DNA of 64,000 bases from Bradyrhizobium sp. AZCC 1719 (GCF_036924525.1 NZ_JAZHRU010000001.1:959001-1023000); one strand, 5' to 3'; shown: positions 54,368-63,690, counted from the first letter of the stretch. Numbers and translations are program-made. Notes: generated from the sequence alone by a model not told the origin.

Positions 54368-55192
54368 TCAGGCTTTGATAAACGCCAGCAAATCGGCGTT
54401 GATGGTGGCCGCCTCCGTGGTCGGCATGCCGTGCGGAAAGCCCTTGTAGGTCTTCAGCGTGCCGTTCTTCAGAAGCTTTGCCGAGAGCGGCGCGGAGTCT
54501 TCGTAAGGAACGATCTGGTCGTCGTCGCCGTGCATCACCAAGACCGGCACATTGATCTTCTTGAGGTCCTCGGTGAAGTCGGTCTGCGAGAAAGCGACGA
54601 TGCCGTCGTAATGCGCCTTGGCGCCGCCCATCATGCCCTGGCGCCACCAATTCTCGATGACGGCCTCCGACGGCTTGGCGCCCGGCCGGTTGTAGCCGTA
54701 GAACGGACCGGCCGCGATATCGCGATAGAAGTTCGTGCGGCTCGCCGCGAGCTGCGCTTGAAAGCCGTCAAACACTTCCTTGGGCAGTCCGCCCGGGTTG
54801 CTAGGGGTCTGCACCATCAGCGGCGGCACTGCGCTGAGGATCGCCGCCTTCGCCACCCGGCTCTCGCCGTGGCGGGCGATGTAATGCACCACCTCGCCAC
54901 CGCCGGTGGAATGGCCGACATGAACGGCACCTTTGAGATCGAGATGCGCCGTCAGCGCCGCGAGATCGTCGGCGTAGTGATCCATGTCGTGGCCGTCGGC
55001 CACCTGGCTGGAGCGGCCGTGGCCGCGGCGGTCATGGGCGATGACCCGAAAGCCGTTGTTCAGGAAGAACAGCATCTGCGCATCCCAATCGTCCGCCGAC
55101 AGCGGCCAGCCGTGGCTGAACACGATGGGCTGACCCTTGCCCCAATCCTTGTAGAAGATCTCGACACCGTCTTTGGTGGTGATGGTGGGCAT
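54368..55192 (-). CDS. Alpha/beta hydrolase (non-haem chloroperoxidase-like)
   Basis: 274 residues. N-terminal [20 protein letters not shown], the oxyanion region [12 protein letters not shown], catalytic Ser in GHSTGGG (about 96-102), Asp in [16 protein letters not shown] and His in [12 protein letters not shown]. The sequence resembles chloroperoxidase/arylesterase-like hydrolases of the Prolyl-type subfamily. Peroxidase activity cannot be inferred from sequence. Start 55192 fits the family length; the longer ATG/GTG form to 55231 adds 13 residues. Confidence 0.9.
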   Translation of the reverse strand: MPTITTKDGVEIFYKDWGKGQPIVFSHGWPLSADDWDAQMLFFLNNGFRVIAHDRRGHGRSSQVADGHDMDHYADDLAALTAHLDLKGAVHVGHSTGGGEVVHYIARHGESRVAKAAILSAVPPLMVQTPSNPGGLPKEVFDGFQAQLAASRTNFYRDIAAGPFYGYNRPGAKPSEAVIENWWRQGMMGGAKAHYDGIVAFSQTDFTEDLKKINVPVLVMHGDDDQIVPYEDSAPLSAKLLKNGTLKTYKGFPHGMPTTEAATINADLLAFIKA

Positions 55193-55311
55193 TACGAATT
55201 CTCCTCTTGTTATGCCGTCATCCCCGAGCACGCGTCATTGCTTGGCCCGGAAGCTGACGTGTTTGATTGCGATGTGCGGACTAGCCTTGGCAGATGATAC
55301 CAGAGCCCGGC

Positions 55312-55818
55312 CTATGTTGGCGTCGGCTGGTATCGCCGGAGCACGCCGATGATCACGACGACGAAGAAGACCAGCACGATGCCCTGGACGATGGCGAACG
55401 GCGGCTCGGCCGGCGGCACGCTCGGCGCCAGCGCATGCAGCGTCGGCACTTTGAGGAACGACTGGATCACCAGCACGAACACGTTGAGATAGAGCGATAC
55501 CAGCGCGGTCAGCGCGTAGATCCAGCGCCAGGCACCGTTAAGCTTCATGCCGTAAAGCGCGAAACAGGCGATCGCCAGCAGCACCAGCGAGAGAATGCCG
55601 ATCATGTGCGACGGCAACAGCTTTTCGGACAGTAGAGGCGGAATCGGAAATCCTGACGCGCTGGTCAGGATCGTGAACACCAGGAAGATCGCAGTGAGGC
55701 CCGGCATCCGCTTCGAGCCGAGCATTCCGAACATCACGATGATTCCCGCGACGATGGCGATCAGGCTGATGATGACGTGCACGAGAACGAATGTCGCCAA
55801 ACTCATACCTAAAATCAT
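55312..55818 (-). CDS. Hypothetical four-helix membrane protein
   Basis: 168 residues. Hydrophobic segments LATFVLVHVIISLIAIVAGI, LTAIFLVFTILTSASGFPIP, HMIGILSLVLLAIACFALYG and AIVQGIVLVFFVVVIIGVLR, plus IYALTALVSLYLNVFVLVIQ. Probably four or five helices. No family recognised; no partner gene. Looks like small inner-membrane proteins with ten or more copies in Bradyrhizobium. Confidence 0.7.
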   Translation of the reverse strand: MILGMSLATFVLVHVIISLIAIVAGIIVMFGMLGSKRMPGLTAIFLVFTILTSASGFPIPPLLSEKLLPSHMIGILSLVLLAIACFALYGMKLNGAWRWIYALTALVSLYLNVFVLVIQSFLKVPTLHALAPSVPPAEPPFAIVQGIVLVFFVVVIIGVLRRYQPTPT

Positions 55819-55997
55819 GATGCGCCCCCTTCGTTGGAAATCTTCTAAACGTTACGACGCGGCGCGAATAATTTCCACACGCATCGCGTGCGGCTTCGGC
55901 AAGGCAGGCATGTGCGTCAATTCATCCGCATCGACAAAAGTTGTATGATGCACGAAATATTTGCACTGCCGTCACAAACGACGGCAGCCACGCCGTA
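55819..55997. other. Intergenic region
   Basis: 179 bases upstream of the membrane-protein gene; no gene seen. AT-richer centre near TTCTAAACGTTACGACG and ATGATGCACGAAATATTTGC. Confidence 0.35.
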
Positions 55998-57710
55998 TCA
56001 TAGCGACGGCTTCGCGGTGTCGGCGAGATAGCCATGCAGCGCGGCGACCACCTGCGCGCCCTCGCCGATCGCGCCGCCGACGCGCTTGACCGAGCCGGAG
56101 CGCACGTCGCCGACCGCGAACACGCCGGGCACCGAGGTTTCCAGGGGCGGCACCTGGCGGCCGAGATTCCGCTCGGACTGCGCCCCCGTCACGACAAAGC
56201 CCGCGCGGTCGAGCGCGACGCCGCAGCCGTCCAGCCAATGGGTCGCCGGGTCGGCGCCGACGAACAAAAACAGGTTACGCACATCAAAACTGTGCTGTTC
56301 GGGCGCCAGCCGGCTCTTCCAGCGCACGCGTTCAAGCGATCCATCGCCGCCGCCTTCGACCGCAATCACCTCGGCGTTGAAGACCAGTTCGATATTGGGC
56401 GCCGCCTCGATCCGCTCGATCAGATAGCGCGACATGCTGGCGCCCAGCCCGCCGCCGCGGATGATCATGTAGACCTTGCGCGCATGGCCGGACAGAAACA
56501 CCGCGGCCTGGCCGGCGGAATTGCCGCCGCCGACCAACACGACATCCTGGCCCACGCACAGCTTGGCCTCGATCGGCGAGGCCCAGTACCAGACGCCGCG
56601 GCCTTCAAATGTGTCGAGATTTTCGATCTCCGGCCGCCGGTAACGCGCCCCGCTCGCCACCACGATGGATTTGGCGCGCAGCGACTGCCCGCATTCGGTG
56701 GCCAGCGCGAATACGCCGTCGCGCTGCGAGCAATCCAGCGACCGGATCGAAACTGGTATCAGCATTTCGGCGCCAAATTTCTGCGCCTGATTGTAGGCAC
56801 GGCCCGCGAGCGCCTGCCCCGAAATGCCGGTCGGAAAACCCAGATAGTTTTCGATGCGCGCGCTGGCGCCGGCCTGGCCGCCGAACGCCCGCGCGTCGAA
56901 TACCGCCACCGACAATCCTTCGGAGGCGGCATAAACCGCAGTGGCGAGACCGGCGGGACCGCCGCCGACAACCGCCACATCATAGAGCCTCTCATGCGCA
57001 TGGTTGGTGATCATGCCAACCGCCAACGCCAGCGACGTCTCCGACGGATTACGCAGCACGGTGCCGTCAGGACACACCACCAGCGGCAGGTCGGCCCGCG
57101 AGGCCGAATAGCGCGCGACGAGATCGGCCGCGTCCTTGTCGCTTGCGGGATCGAGCACGTGGTGCGGCTGGCCGTTGCGTGCCAGGAAATTCTGCAGCCG
57201 CGCCGTGTCGCCGAGGGAGGACGGGCCGATCAGCACCGGCCCGCCGACGCCGCCCTGGATCAGGCTGACCCGGCGCAGGATCAGCGCGCGCATGATGCGC
57301 TCGCCGAGTTCGGCTTCCGCGACCAAAAGCGCGCGCAACTGGTCCGGCGGGATCAGCAGCGTTTCGACATCGCCCTCGGCATGGCCGTCGACCAGCGCGA
57401 CGCGCCCGGAGAGTTGTCCGATCTCGGCCAGAAACTGTCCCGGACCCTGGTCGATGACGGGCGTGATATGGCCGAGGCCGTCGCGCTGGGTGATCGCGAC
57501 CGTGCCCGACAGCACCACGAACATGCCGGGGCCGACCTTGCCGGTCTCGAACAGGGTTTCGCCGTCCCTGTAGGCCCGAAGCTCCCCGAATCGGCGCATG
57601 CGCGCGATCTCGTGATGGGTGAGCACCGGGAACGTCTGTTCGTAACGTGGAAACGCAGTGGAAGCCGCGCCGGCCGCCGGACCGGCCGTGATGTCTGCAC
57701 TCATTGTCAC
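55998..57710 (-). CDS. cNMP-binding / thioredoxin-like / FAD oxidoreductase fusion
   Basis: 570 residues in three parts. Residues about 25-145 resemble a cyclic-nucleotide binding domain (GTVAITQRDGLGHIT, LAEIGQLSG). Residues 158-228 resemble a thioredoxin/glutaredoxin-like module (GPVLIGPSSLGDTA, PLVVCPDGTVL) without a CxxC. From about 243 a thioredoxin-reductase-like enzyme starts: GGGPAG (249-254) binds FAD and GGGNSAG (394-400) binds NAD(P). The usual redox-active CxxC is replaced by GVWYWASPIEA (372-382), so it is probably not a classical thioredoxin reductase. The same fold combination exists in other proteobacteria; substrate unknown. Confidence 0.9.
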   Translation of the reverse strand: MTMSADITAGPAAGAASTAFPRYEQTFPVLTHHEIARMRRFGELRAYRDGETLFETGKVGPGMFVVLSGTVAITQRDGLGHITPVIDQGPGQFLAEIGQLSGRVALVDGHAEGDVETLLIPPDQLRALLVAEAELGERIMRALILRRVSLIQGGVGGPVLIGPSSLGDTARLQNFLARNGQPHHVLDPASDKDAADLVARYSASRADLPLVVCPDGTVLRNPSETSLALAVGMITNHAHERLYDVAVVGGGPAGLATAVYAASEGLSVAVFDARAFGGQAGASARIENYLGFPTGISGQALAGRAYNQAQKFGAEMLIPVSIRSLDCSQRDGVFALATECGQSLRAKSIVVASGARYRRPEIENLDTFEGRGVWYWASPIEAKLCVGQDVVLVGGGNSAGQAAVFLSGHARKVYMIIRGGGLGASMSRYLIERIEAAPNIELVFNAEVIAVEGGGDGSLERVRWKSRLAPEQHSFDVRNLFLFVGADPATHWLDGCGVALDRAGFVVTGAQSERNLGRQVPPLETSVPGVFAVGDVRSGSVKRVGGAIGEGAQVVAALHGYLADTAKPSL

Positions 57711-57783
57711 CGCCCAGGGAAAGAACAGGAACTACGCGGAGAACTGTCAGGCCGCCGGCGAGCGATCGGGGATTCCCCCTACG

Positions 57784-57984
57784 CTACTGGCCCTGCTTTT
57801 CTCCGCTGGCGTCATCTAGGGAGACACTGGGGGTTTCGGAAGATGCGCTGGAATCACTGCGCCCACGCGCCTGCGACTTCCGCCGCTTGAGATTTTCGCG
57901 CAGCGCCAGCTTCAACCGGTCCCGTCGTGAATCCTTCACATCAGCGCCGGTCTTTCCTGCGCCCTTGCCTTGATCACCCGTCAT
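57784..57984 (-). CDS. Small hypothetical Arg/Lys-rich protein
   Basis: 66 residues from ATG 57984 (a start six codons earlier, at 58002, is possible). It begins MTGDQGKGAGKTGADVKDSR, with RRDRLKLALRENLKRRKSQA in the middle and a Ser-rich acidic tail. Highly charged, no signal or membrane segment. No family recognised. Confidence 0.55.
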   Translation of the reverse strand: MTGDQGKGAGKTGADVKDSRRDRLKLALRENLKRRKSQARGRSDSSASSETPSVSLDDASGEKQGQ

Positions 57985-58326
57985 CGTCAGTCCGCCGAAC
58001 ATGCCTTGTTCAAAACGGCGTCAGCGACGCCGCCATTTCGAAGATAGTCGCTTTCGATCAGCCATGCCGCACTCACGCCCGGCCCGCCACCGTACCGAAC
58101 CCCGCGACAAGTAGCGGAAGCCAGGATTCGACCGCTCAAGGCAGGTCGGGAACCGGAGCAAGGCCCGAAGTTGCCCAATTGCCTCAGGTCCTGATCGCCG
58201 GCGCCGAATTTTACCCCATTTTGGTGCTTTCCAAGCCTGCCCGCGCGCTTGCACCAGCGGGGCCCTTGTGGCAAGAACCGGCCGCCTGTAGGGGCCCTTA
58301 GGGCCGATTCCCTGATTACCGGGCAT
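57985..58326. other. Region before tRNA-Thr
   Basis: About 340 bases. No gene recognised. The sequence around 58150-58300 has no repeat or hairpin that I can support. Confidence 0.35.
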
Positions 58327-58401
58327 GCTGCCGTAGCTCAGTGGTAGAGCACTCCATTGGTAATGGAGAGGTCGACAGTTCAATCCTGTCTGGCAGCACC
58401 A
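58327..58401 (+). tRNA. tRNA-Thr (anticodon GGT)
   Basis: 75 nucleotides including CCA. Acceptor GCTGCCG with TGGCAGC (one G-T), D arm GCTCAGTGGTAGAGC, anticodon stem CTCCA/TGGAG around loop TTGGTAA giving GGT, T arm GACAGTTCAATCCTGTC. Confidence 0.97.
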
Positions 58402-58468
58402 TCCCTTCTCGGACTGGCGACATCGCTGTGACGCGCTCAGGCTCTAAGCGTTCCCCGGCAGGCGCGCG

Positions 58469-59473
58469 TTAATTGGAGCGATAGGCGTCAGGCGACAGGT
58501 CGCTACAAATCAAAGTTAGGTCTTCGTATATAACGAACCTATCAAGGTCAGGAATGTCCCACCGGTCGGGCACCTTCAGGCCACCTAAGTCAAGAATGGA
58601 AGTTGTAGTCTCCCCTTCCTGCAGCGGGGGGAGACCATTGGAAAAATTAGGAGGGTACTCGATAGGTATCCCACCCGAACCAAATTTCACGCCTTTGTAT
58701 TCGAGCGTATTGTTGCCGGGCCCCAGTCGAACCGTTCGTCGAATCCAATCATAAAGCCCAGAACTCGCATTAATTTCTATTCGTCGACCAATCCAGCTGC
58801 CTTTAAGCTCAAACTTCACCTGACATCCGTTCGCGAACACACTGCCCCCGCGAACAGCCATCTGGATCGGAAATTTGAAACGATACTTTAGCCGGTGGAC
58901 GCCTTTTACGACCTGATTGGCGCTAACGAATAACAGCGCGCGATTTGTGAGCCAATTTTCGACGGGAAGGCCCGCAAACAATATCTCCTTCGAATCCGTC
59001 CCTGCCGGGAATTTGACCGGATGGGAAAAATCAAACTTGTACTCCCCACTGTTTGCAACAAAATCAATTCGTCGAATATAGATCTCGTCGACTACCCGAT
59101 AGCGAATCCTTGGATCACTTTTGCGCAAGACTCCGATTAGGCCGATTCGCGATCGCTTTGCCTTTCGGATTGCATCAATCGTAAAGCCCGCGTTGCTACA
59201 CAGTAACGATACATCAAATTGCAAATCTCGATGCTTGGATTCCAACCCGTCAACAATGGCAATACCAATTGGACCCCGGGCGGGATTATAGTCTTTACAT
59301 TCTATGTGAGTCCGGCGGAAAACGCCGTCAACGGTGCCTTCGACTAGGACGTCCAACTCTCTGCGACCATCCGGCCCTATGACCCACTCACCTCGCCGAA
59401 CATTAGCGGTTGGATCGTATTCACGAACAACGTCGGATACCGCCAATTCGAATTGCGTTCCCAGTTTGCTCAT
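58469..59473 (-). CDS. Putative PD-(D/E)XK nuclease-domain protein (Mrr/restriction-like)
   Basis: 334 residues. Near the N-terminus, GRRELDVLVEGT (Asp41) followed by THIECKDYN (Glu58, Lys60) gives the D...ExK pattern of Mrr-like nucleases, about 17 residues apart. The rest (about 70-334) is unrecognised: it contains no methyltransferase, ATPase or helicase motif. Base composition is visibly lower in GC than the neighbours, and the gene sits directly downstream of tRNA-Thr on the opposite strand. I infer a horizontally acquired solitary nuclease, possibly a defence protein. No partner gene is present. Confidence 0.6.
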   Translation of the reverse strand: MSKLGTQFELAVSDVVREYDPTANVRRGEWVIGPDGRRELDVLVEGTVDGVFRRTHIECKDYNPARGPIGIAIVDGLESKHRDLQFDVSLLCSNAGFTIDAIRKAKRSRIGLIGVLRKSDPRIRYRVVDEIYIRRIDFVANSGEYKFDFSHPVKFPAGTDSKEILFAGLPVENWLTNRALLFVSANQVVKGVHRLKYRFKFPIQMAVRGGSVFANGCQVKFELKGSWIGRRIEINASSGLYDWIRRTVRLGPGNNTLEYKGVKFGSGGIPIEYPPNFSNGLPPLQEGETTTSILDLGGLKVPDRWDIPDLDRFVIYEDLTLICSDLSPDAYRSN

Positions 59474-59572
59474 GTAGCGAATGTAATCGATTCGGCTGGG
59501 ACCTGCTTTCTACCCCGCCCGCAACTAGACTGCTTTGCCCCGGAAATCAGCGCCGCGGGTCATCCCGCAGCC

Positions 59573-60616
59573 TCATCCCGGCCCGAGTGCGACGTTGCGG
59601 AACGCCCGGATCAGCGATCCTTCGAGCTTGCCCTCCATGCCGCACAGGATCTGGTAGGCGGCGGGCCGCGGCATTGGCGGCCGGTATGACCTCGACTCGA
59701 TAAGCGCGGCGAAGATGTCCGAGATCGTCAGCAACCGGACCAGATCGGAAATCTGCGAGGCTTTCAGTCCGTCCGGATAACCCGAGCCATCGAGATATTC
59801 GTGATGGTGCCTCACGCCGTCCAGAATCTCCGGGCTGATGCCGGATACGCCCTTCAGCAGTTCATATCCGATCACGGGGTGGCGCTTGATGATCTCCTCC
59901 TCGTCGGGGTCGAGGCGTCCCGGCTTGTCCAAAATCGACAGCGGGATCCGCGCCTTGCCGATGTCGTGAAGGGTCGCCGCCATTCCGAGCCGCGATACAT
60001 CTGTGCCGGAGAACCCGATATCGAGCGCGAAGCCGACCGCAACGCCGGTGACGAGCAGGCAATGCTGAAACGTGCCCTCGTGATAGCGGCGCACCTCGTC
60101 GAGCCATGCCGAAAGGCCATCCTGCCCGACGCGCTGGATGATCTTCGACGTCGCACGCTTCGCATCGGCAACTTTCACCGGCCTGCCAAGGCGCACATTC
60201 GAAAACATCGAGGCGAAGGCGGCCACACCGTCGTCCATCTCCGATGCCGGAACCGCGGCATTGCCCTCCGAGGCCGCTTCCACCGCTTCGATCTGCGCAA
60301 CCTTGGGAATTGCTTCCTTGGCGCGTGAAAGGACCGCGGTCGCGCCGAGCGCATAGGCCTGCGCTACCATCGAGCGCGAGAGGTTGTGGACTACGAACAG
60401 TTTTTCGGGAATGCGGGCGAGGTCCTGCAATATGAACCTGAGCTGATCGACGCGCGGCATCTGCCGCAGGTCGACGTCGACCATCAGCACGCCATGCGAC
60501 CTGATCCGGGTGCCGTCGCCGCCCAGCAACCAGGGCACCACGGCGTGCTGCGGCTCGAACATCGCACGAACTGCAGGCAACTTCGTCGGTTCGTCTGTGA
60601 CATAATAGACGAGCAT
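59573..60616 (-). CDS. HD-GYP domain protein
   Basis: 347 residues from ATG 60616 (longer GTG form to 60718 possible). N-terminal about 100 residues look like a degenerate receiver. The HD-GYP domain covers about 160-320: ATLHDIGKARIPLSILDKPG (HD at 217-218) and RHHHEYLDGSGYPDGL, the full GYP motif. Such proteins hydrolyse c-di-GMP to GMP or pGpG. Divergent from the GH16-GH1 pair, so it may influence polysaccharide release, which is only a positional inference. The next repeat-free gap contains an 8-bp hairpin. Confidence 0.88.
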   Translation of the reverse strand: MLVYYVTDEPTKLPAVRAMFEPQHAVVPWLLGGDGTRIRSHGVLMVDVDLRQMPRVDQLRFILQDLARIPEKLFVVHNLSRSMVAQAYALGATAVLSRAKEAIPKVAQIEAVEAASEGNAAVPASEMDDGVAAFASMFSNVRLGRPVKVADAKRATSKIIQRVGQDGLSAWLDEVRRYHEGTFQHCLLVTGVAVGFALDIGFSGTDVSRLGMAATLHDIGKARIPLSILDKPGRLDPDEEEIIKRHPVIGYELLKGVSGISPEILDGVRHHHEYLDGSGYPDGLKASQISDLVRLLTISDIFAALIESRSYRPPMPRPAAYQILCGMEGKLEGSLIRAFRNVALGPG

Positions 60617-60807
60617 TCGAGAAAGTCCGTACGCACCAATATTGAAGAAACCGTCTCTCAACCTTGGAGAACTGAAAACAAATTGAACGATCGATGGTTC
60701 GAAAGGCCGAGCCCGCACTCGGCGCCATCGACATCAGGCGCTCTAACGCACCCCATTCTGGGATATCAGGGCTACCTTGCCGTTAAGTATCCACCTCGTA
60801 TAACTAC

Positions 60808-60827
60808 GTACCTCAAACGAGGTACGC
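60808..60827. promoter_or_regulatory. Short inverted repeat in the divergent HD-GYP/GH16 promoter region
   Basis: CGTACCTC (60808-60815) and GAGGTACG (60820-60827) form a perfect 8-base inverted repeat around AAAC. It lies about 190 bases upstream of the HD-GYP start and about 40 upstream of the GH16 start. Could be an operator or a small hairpin in the leader. Confidence 0.4.
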
Positions 60828-60868
60828 ACGCCGTTCGTCCGCAGACCGTCAGATCGAGGGCATGGTCC

Positions 60869-61888
60869 GTGAATGATCTCCAGTCGTCCCCAGGCGAACG
60901 GCGGACCGAGAGATTGATGCTGTGCGCTTTGGCGCTGACCGGCAGTCTGTTCACCGGCCAGGCGTCAGCGCAAGCCAATCTCGCCGGCGCGACGGCCAAA
61001 CTCACGCTGCAGGTCGCGACCGCCATGCTCGGCGAGCGCTGCCGCCGCGTCGAGACGCCGAACCCCGCATCGTTTGCATCGGTATCGCTGCACCGGACCT
61101 TTCACGATGATTTCGACGCGCATCCGCTGCTGGATGAAAGATGGGCGCCGTACTACGCCGGCGGCGCTGCCTGGCCGGTAGCGCGTTACTGGGGTGGCGA
61201 GGGCTCCGACTTCAGGCGCAAGACCAGCTACAATGGCGAACAGCAGATCTATGTCGATCCGCGTTATGGCGGGCGCGAAACAACGCCGCTCGGCCTCGAT
61301 CCGTTCAAGGTCAAAGACGGCGTTCTCTCGATCGTCGCCAGCCGGACCCCGCCAGCGCTGAAGACCGTACTGTTCAACAACGAATATATCTCGGGCATCC
61401 TGACGACCCAGAGCCGGTTTGCCCAGAAGTACGGATATTTCGAAATCCGCGCCAAGGTGCCGGTCGGCACCGGCGTGTGGCCGGCGTTCTGGATGCTCGC
61501 CGATGACGGCGGCTGGCCGCCGGAAGTTGACATCATGGAGGGTCGCGGCCAGCGGCCCGGCGACATCGTGATGACGACGCATTGGCGGATACCGGAGACG
61601 CAGCGCGTGGAACGCTGCGGATTTGACTTCATTGTGCCGGACGCCCCGACGGCGTTCCACGACTACGGCGTGCTGTGGCAGCCGGATCGCATAACCTATT
61701 TCATCGACCGACAGCCGGTCTCCGAGATCAAGGTCCCGGTCGGCTTCCACGAACCCATGTACATGATCGTGAACCTTGCGATGGGCTCGAAGACTCTCGA
61801 GGGCGTGGGATTCGTCGATGGCGAATCTCCCAATATTGTCGCATTCGAGATCGACAGGATATCCGCCTACCAAATCGACGAACGCTGA
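60869..61888 (+). CDS. Glycoside hydrolase family 16 protein (beta-glucanase)
   Basis: 339 residues from GTG 60869. GTG is preferred because the ATG at 60917 would leave a signal peptide without a positive N-terminal region; the GTG form has GERRTERLMLCALALTGSLF. Catalytic motif EVDIME: Glu219 nucleophile, Asp221, Glu224 acid/base. Other GH16 segments are YFEIRAKVPVGTGVWPAFWM and HDYGVLWQPDRITYFIDR. GH16 enzymes cleave beta-1,3 or beta-1,3/1,4 glucans in the periplasm or outside. Start of the GH1 gene follows after 12 bases, so they form an operon. Confidence 0.9.
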   Translation: MNDLQSSPGERRTERLMLCALALTGSLFTGQASAQANLAGATAKLTLQVATAMLGERCRRVETPNPASFASVSLHRTFHDDFDAHPLLDERWAPYYAGGAAWPVARYWGGEGSDFRRKTSYNGEQQIYVDPRYGGRETTPLGLDPFKVKDGVLSIVASRTPPALKTVLFNNEYISGILTTQSRFAQKYGYFEIRAKVPVGTGVWPAFWMLADDGGWPPEVDIMEGRGQRPGDIVMTTHWRIPETQRVERCGFDFIVPDAPTAFHDYGVLWQPDRITYFIDRQPVSEIKVPVGFHEPMYMIVNLAMGSKTLEGVGFVDGESPNIVAFEIDRISAYQIDER

Positions 61889-61900
61889 CCGGAGACAATG

Positions 61901-63364
61901 ATGTTCGGAAAATTCTCGCGCCGGCATTTTGCAAAGCTTGCGGGCTTGTCCGCGCTGGGCATTGCTGCAGCGCCAGCCGATGCCGCCGCGCAACCGGCAT
62001 CCGACCGGCCCGCGCCGGCGAGCTTTCCGAAAGACTTCGTCTGGGGCACCGCGACGTCGGCCTATCAGATCGAGGGCGCCGTTAACGAAGACGGCCGCGG
62101 CCGCTCGATCTGGGACACGTTCTCGCACACGCCCGGCAAGATCGAGGACGGCACCAGCGGCGACCGCGCCAACGAACACTATCACCGCTACAAGGAAGAC
62201 ATCGGCCTTATCAGGGAATTGGGCGCGAGGGCCTACCGGTTTTCGATCGCGTGGCCGCGGGTGTTTCCGGAAGGAACGGGCAAGCCGAACCCAAAGGGCC
62301 TCGACTTCTACGACCGGCTCGTCGACGAACTCCTCAAGAACGGCATCGAGCCATACGGGACGCTTTATCACTGGGATCTGCCGCAGGCGCTCGAGGACAA
62401 GGTCGGCGGCTGGCGATCCAGCGAAACGTCAAAAGCGTTCGGCGATTATGCCGGCCATGTGGCGGCGCGCCTGTCCGATCGCGTCCGGTCGATCTTCACG
62501 ATCAACGAAGCCGGAAGGTTCGTGAATTTCGGCTATGGCTGGGGCATCGATGCCCCCGGGCTCAAACTGCCCGATGCGGAGGTTAACCAAGTCCGCCACC
62601 ATGTGGCGCTGGCGCATGGCCTCGCCGTCCAGGCGATCCGCGCCCATGGACGCAAAGGCACCAAAGTGGGGCCGGCCGAAAACATCGCGGCCTGCGTGCC
62701 GGCATTCGACACGCCGGAAAACGTTCGCGCAGCCGAAACGGCGACGCGCGAATTGAACTCGGGCTTTCTCGGCGTCATCCTGGAAGGCAAATACACCGAC
62801 GGATTTCTTCGGTTCGCCGGCAAGAACGCGCCGAAATTCACCGCTGATGAATTGAAGATCATTTCGCAGCCGAACGATTTCGTCGGCCTCAATATCTATG
62901 CGCCGCAGTTCTATATCGCCGCTTCCGACAAAGCGCCGGGCTGGAGCGTGCTGCCGTTTCCCGCTTCCTTCCCACACATGAATTCGGAATGGCTGCGCGT
63001 GGGGCCGGAGACGATCTACTGGGCGCCGCGGCTGGCGGCAAAGGTCTGGAACATCGAGACGATCTATATCAGCGAGAACGGCACCTCGTCGGAAGACAAG
63101 CTTCGCGCCGACGGCCAGGTCTACGACCTCGATCGCATCATGTATCTGCGCAATTACTTGCGGCAATTGCAGCGCGCGACGTCGGAAGGCGTGCCGGTCC
63201 GCGGCTACTTCCTCTGGAGCCTGATGGATAATTTCGAATGGATCTATGGCTACGAGAAGCGCTTCGGGCTCTACCATGTCGACTTCGAGACGCAGCGCCG
63301 GACGCCGAAACTGAGCATCGCCTTCTATCGCGACGTGGTAGCGCGGAACGCGATCGGCGTCTGA
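61901..63364 (+). CDS. Glycoside hydrolase family 1 beta-glucosidase, Tat signal
   Basis: 487 residues from ATG 61901; GGAG (61891-61894) lies six bases upstream, against three for ATG 61898. The N-terminus FSRRHFAKLAGLSALGIAAA carries twin-arginine RRHF, suggesting Tat export of a folded enzyme. The barrel starts DFVWGTATSAYQIEGAVNEDG. Acid/base Glu203 is in TINEAG (family TxNEP; the Pro is Ala here), nucleophile Glu392 in YISENGTSS. Predicted beta-glucosidase acting on products of the GH16 enzyme, a two-step glucan breakdown. The Tat/Sec pair for one substrate is interesting. Confidence 0.92.
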   Translation: MFGKFSRRHFAKLAGLSALGIAAAPADAAAQPASDRPAPASFPKDFVWGTATSAYQIEGAVNEDGRGRSIWDTFSHTPGKIEDGTSGDRANEHYHRYKEDIGLIRELGARAYRFSIAWPRVFPEGTGKPNPKGLDFYDRLVDELLKNGIEPYGTLYHWDLPQALEDKVGGWRSSETSKAFGDYAGHVAARLSDRVRSIFTINEAGRFVNFGYGWGIDAPGLKLPDAEVNQVRHHVALAHGLAVQAIRAHGRKGTKVGPAENIAACVPAFDTPENVRAAETATRELNSGFLGVILEGKYTDGFLRFAGKNAPKFTADELKIISQPNDFVGLNIYAPQFYIAASDKAPGWSVLPFPASFPHMNSEWLRVGPETIYWAPRLAAKVWNIETIYISENGTSSEDKLRADGQVYDLDRIMYLRNYLRQLQRATSEGVPVRGYFLWSLMDNFEWIYGYEKRFGLYHVDFETQRRTPKLSIAFYRDVVARNAIGV

Positions 63365-63379
63365 ACGCGGCAGCCGGCC

Positions 63380-63613
63380 TCAATACCTCGCGGCTTGCCG
63401 GATTGACGCCGGGACCTCGGTGATGGGCCGTTGCTTGCTGTCGGTTGCCACGGTCGTGGCGGGTTCATGCGCCAGCTTGCGTGATGAATCGTGACTGACG
63501 AATACGCCTGCAGCCGTGAGCATCAGCACGACATAAAGGGCGAACATGCCGCCAACCAATTTCCAATAAATCTGGCGGGCCCGGGGGGTAAGGCTTTCAA
63601 GTAATCGGCGCAT
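63380..63613 (-). CDS. Small hypothetical single-pass membrane protein
   Basis: 77 residues from ATG 63613, with GAGGAGGTAACC upstream (the ribosome binding site is GAGGAGG). Opens MRRLLESLTPRARQIYWKLV, with the hydrophobic segment GGMFALYVVLMLTAAGVFVS and a polar tail. The start at 63688 lacks these features. No family known. Convergent with the GH1 gene. Confidence 0.65.
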   Translation of the reverse strand: MRRLLESLTPRARQIYWKLVGGMFALYVVLMLTAAGVFVSHDSSRKLAHEPATTVATDSKQRPITEVPASIRQAARY

Positions 63614-63690
63614 GGTTACCTCCTCATCAGGAAACCTAATAGGCTGCGTATAGCCCTCACGCCCGATGCGGTGTGTGACGCACTTCACAG

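Noticed and set aside
56034..57890. 618-residue open frame on the plus strand
   Set aside because: Antisense to the FAD oxidoreductase fusion gene; composition is that of a shadow frame.
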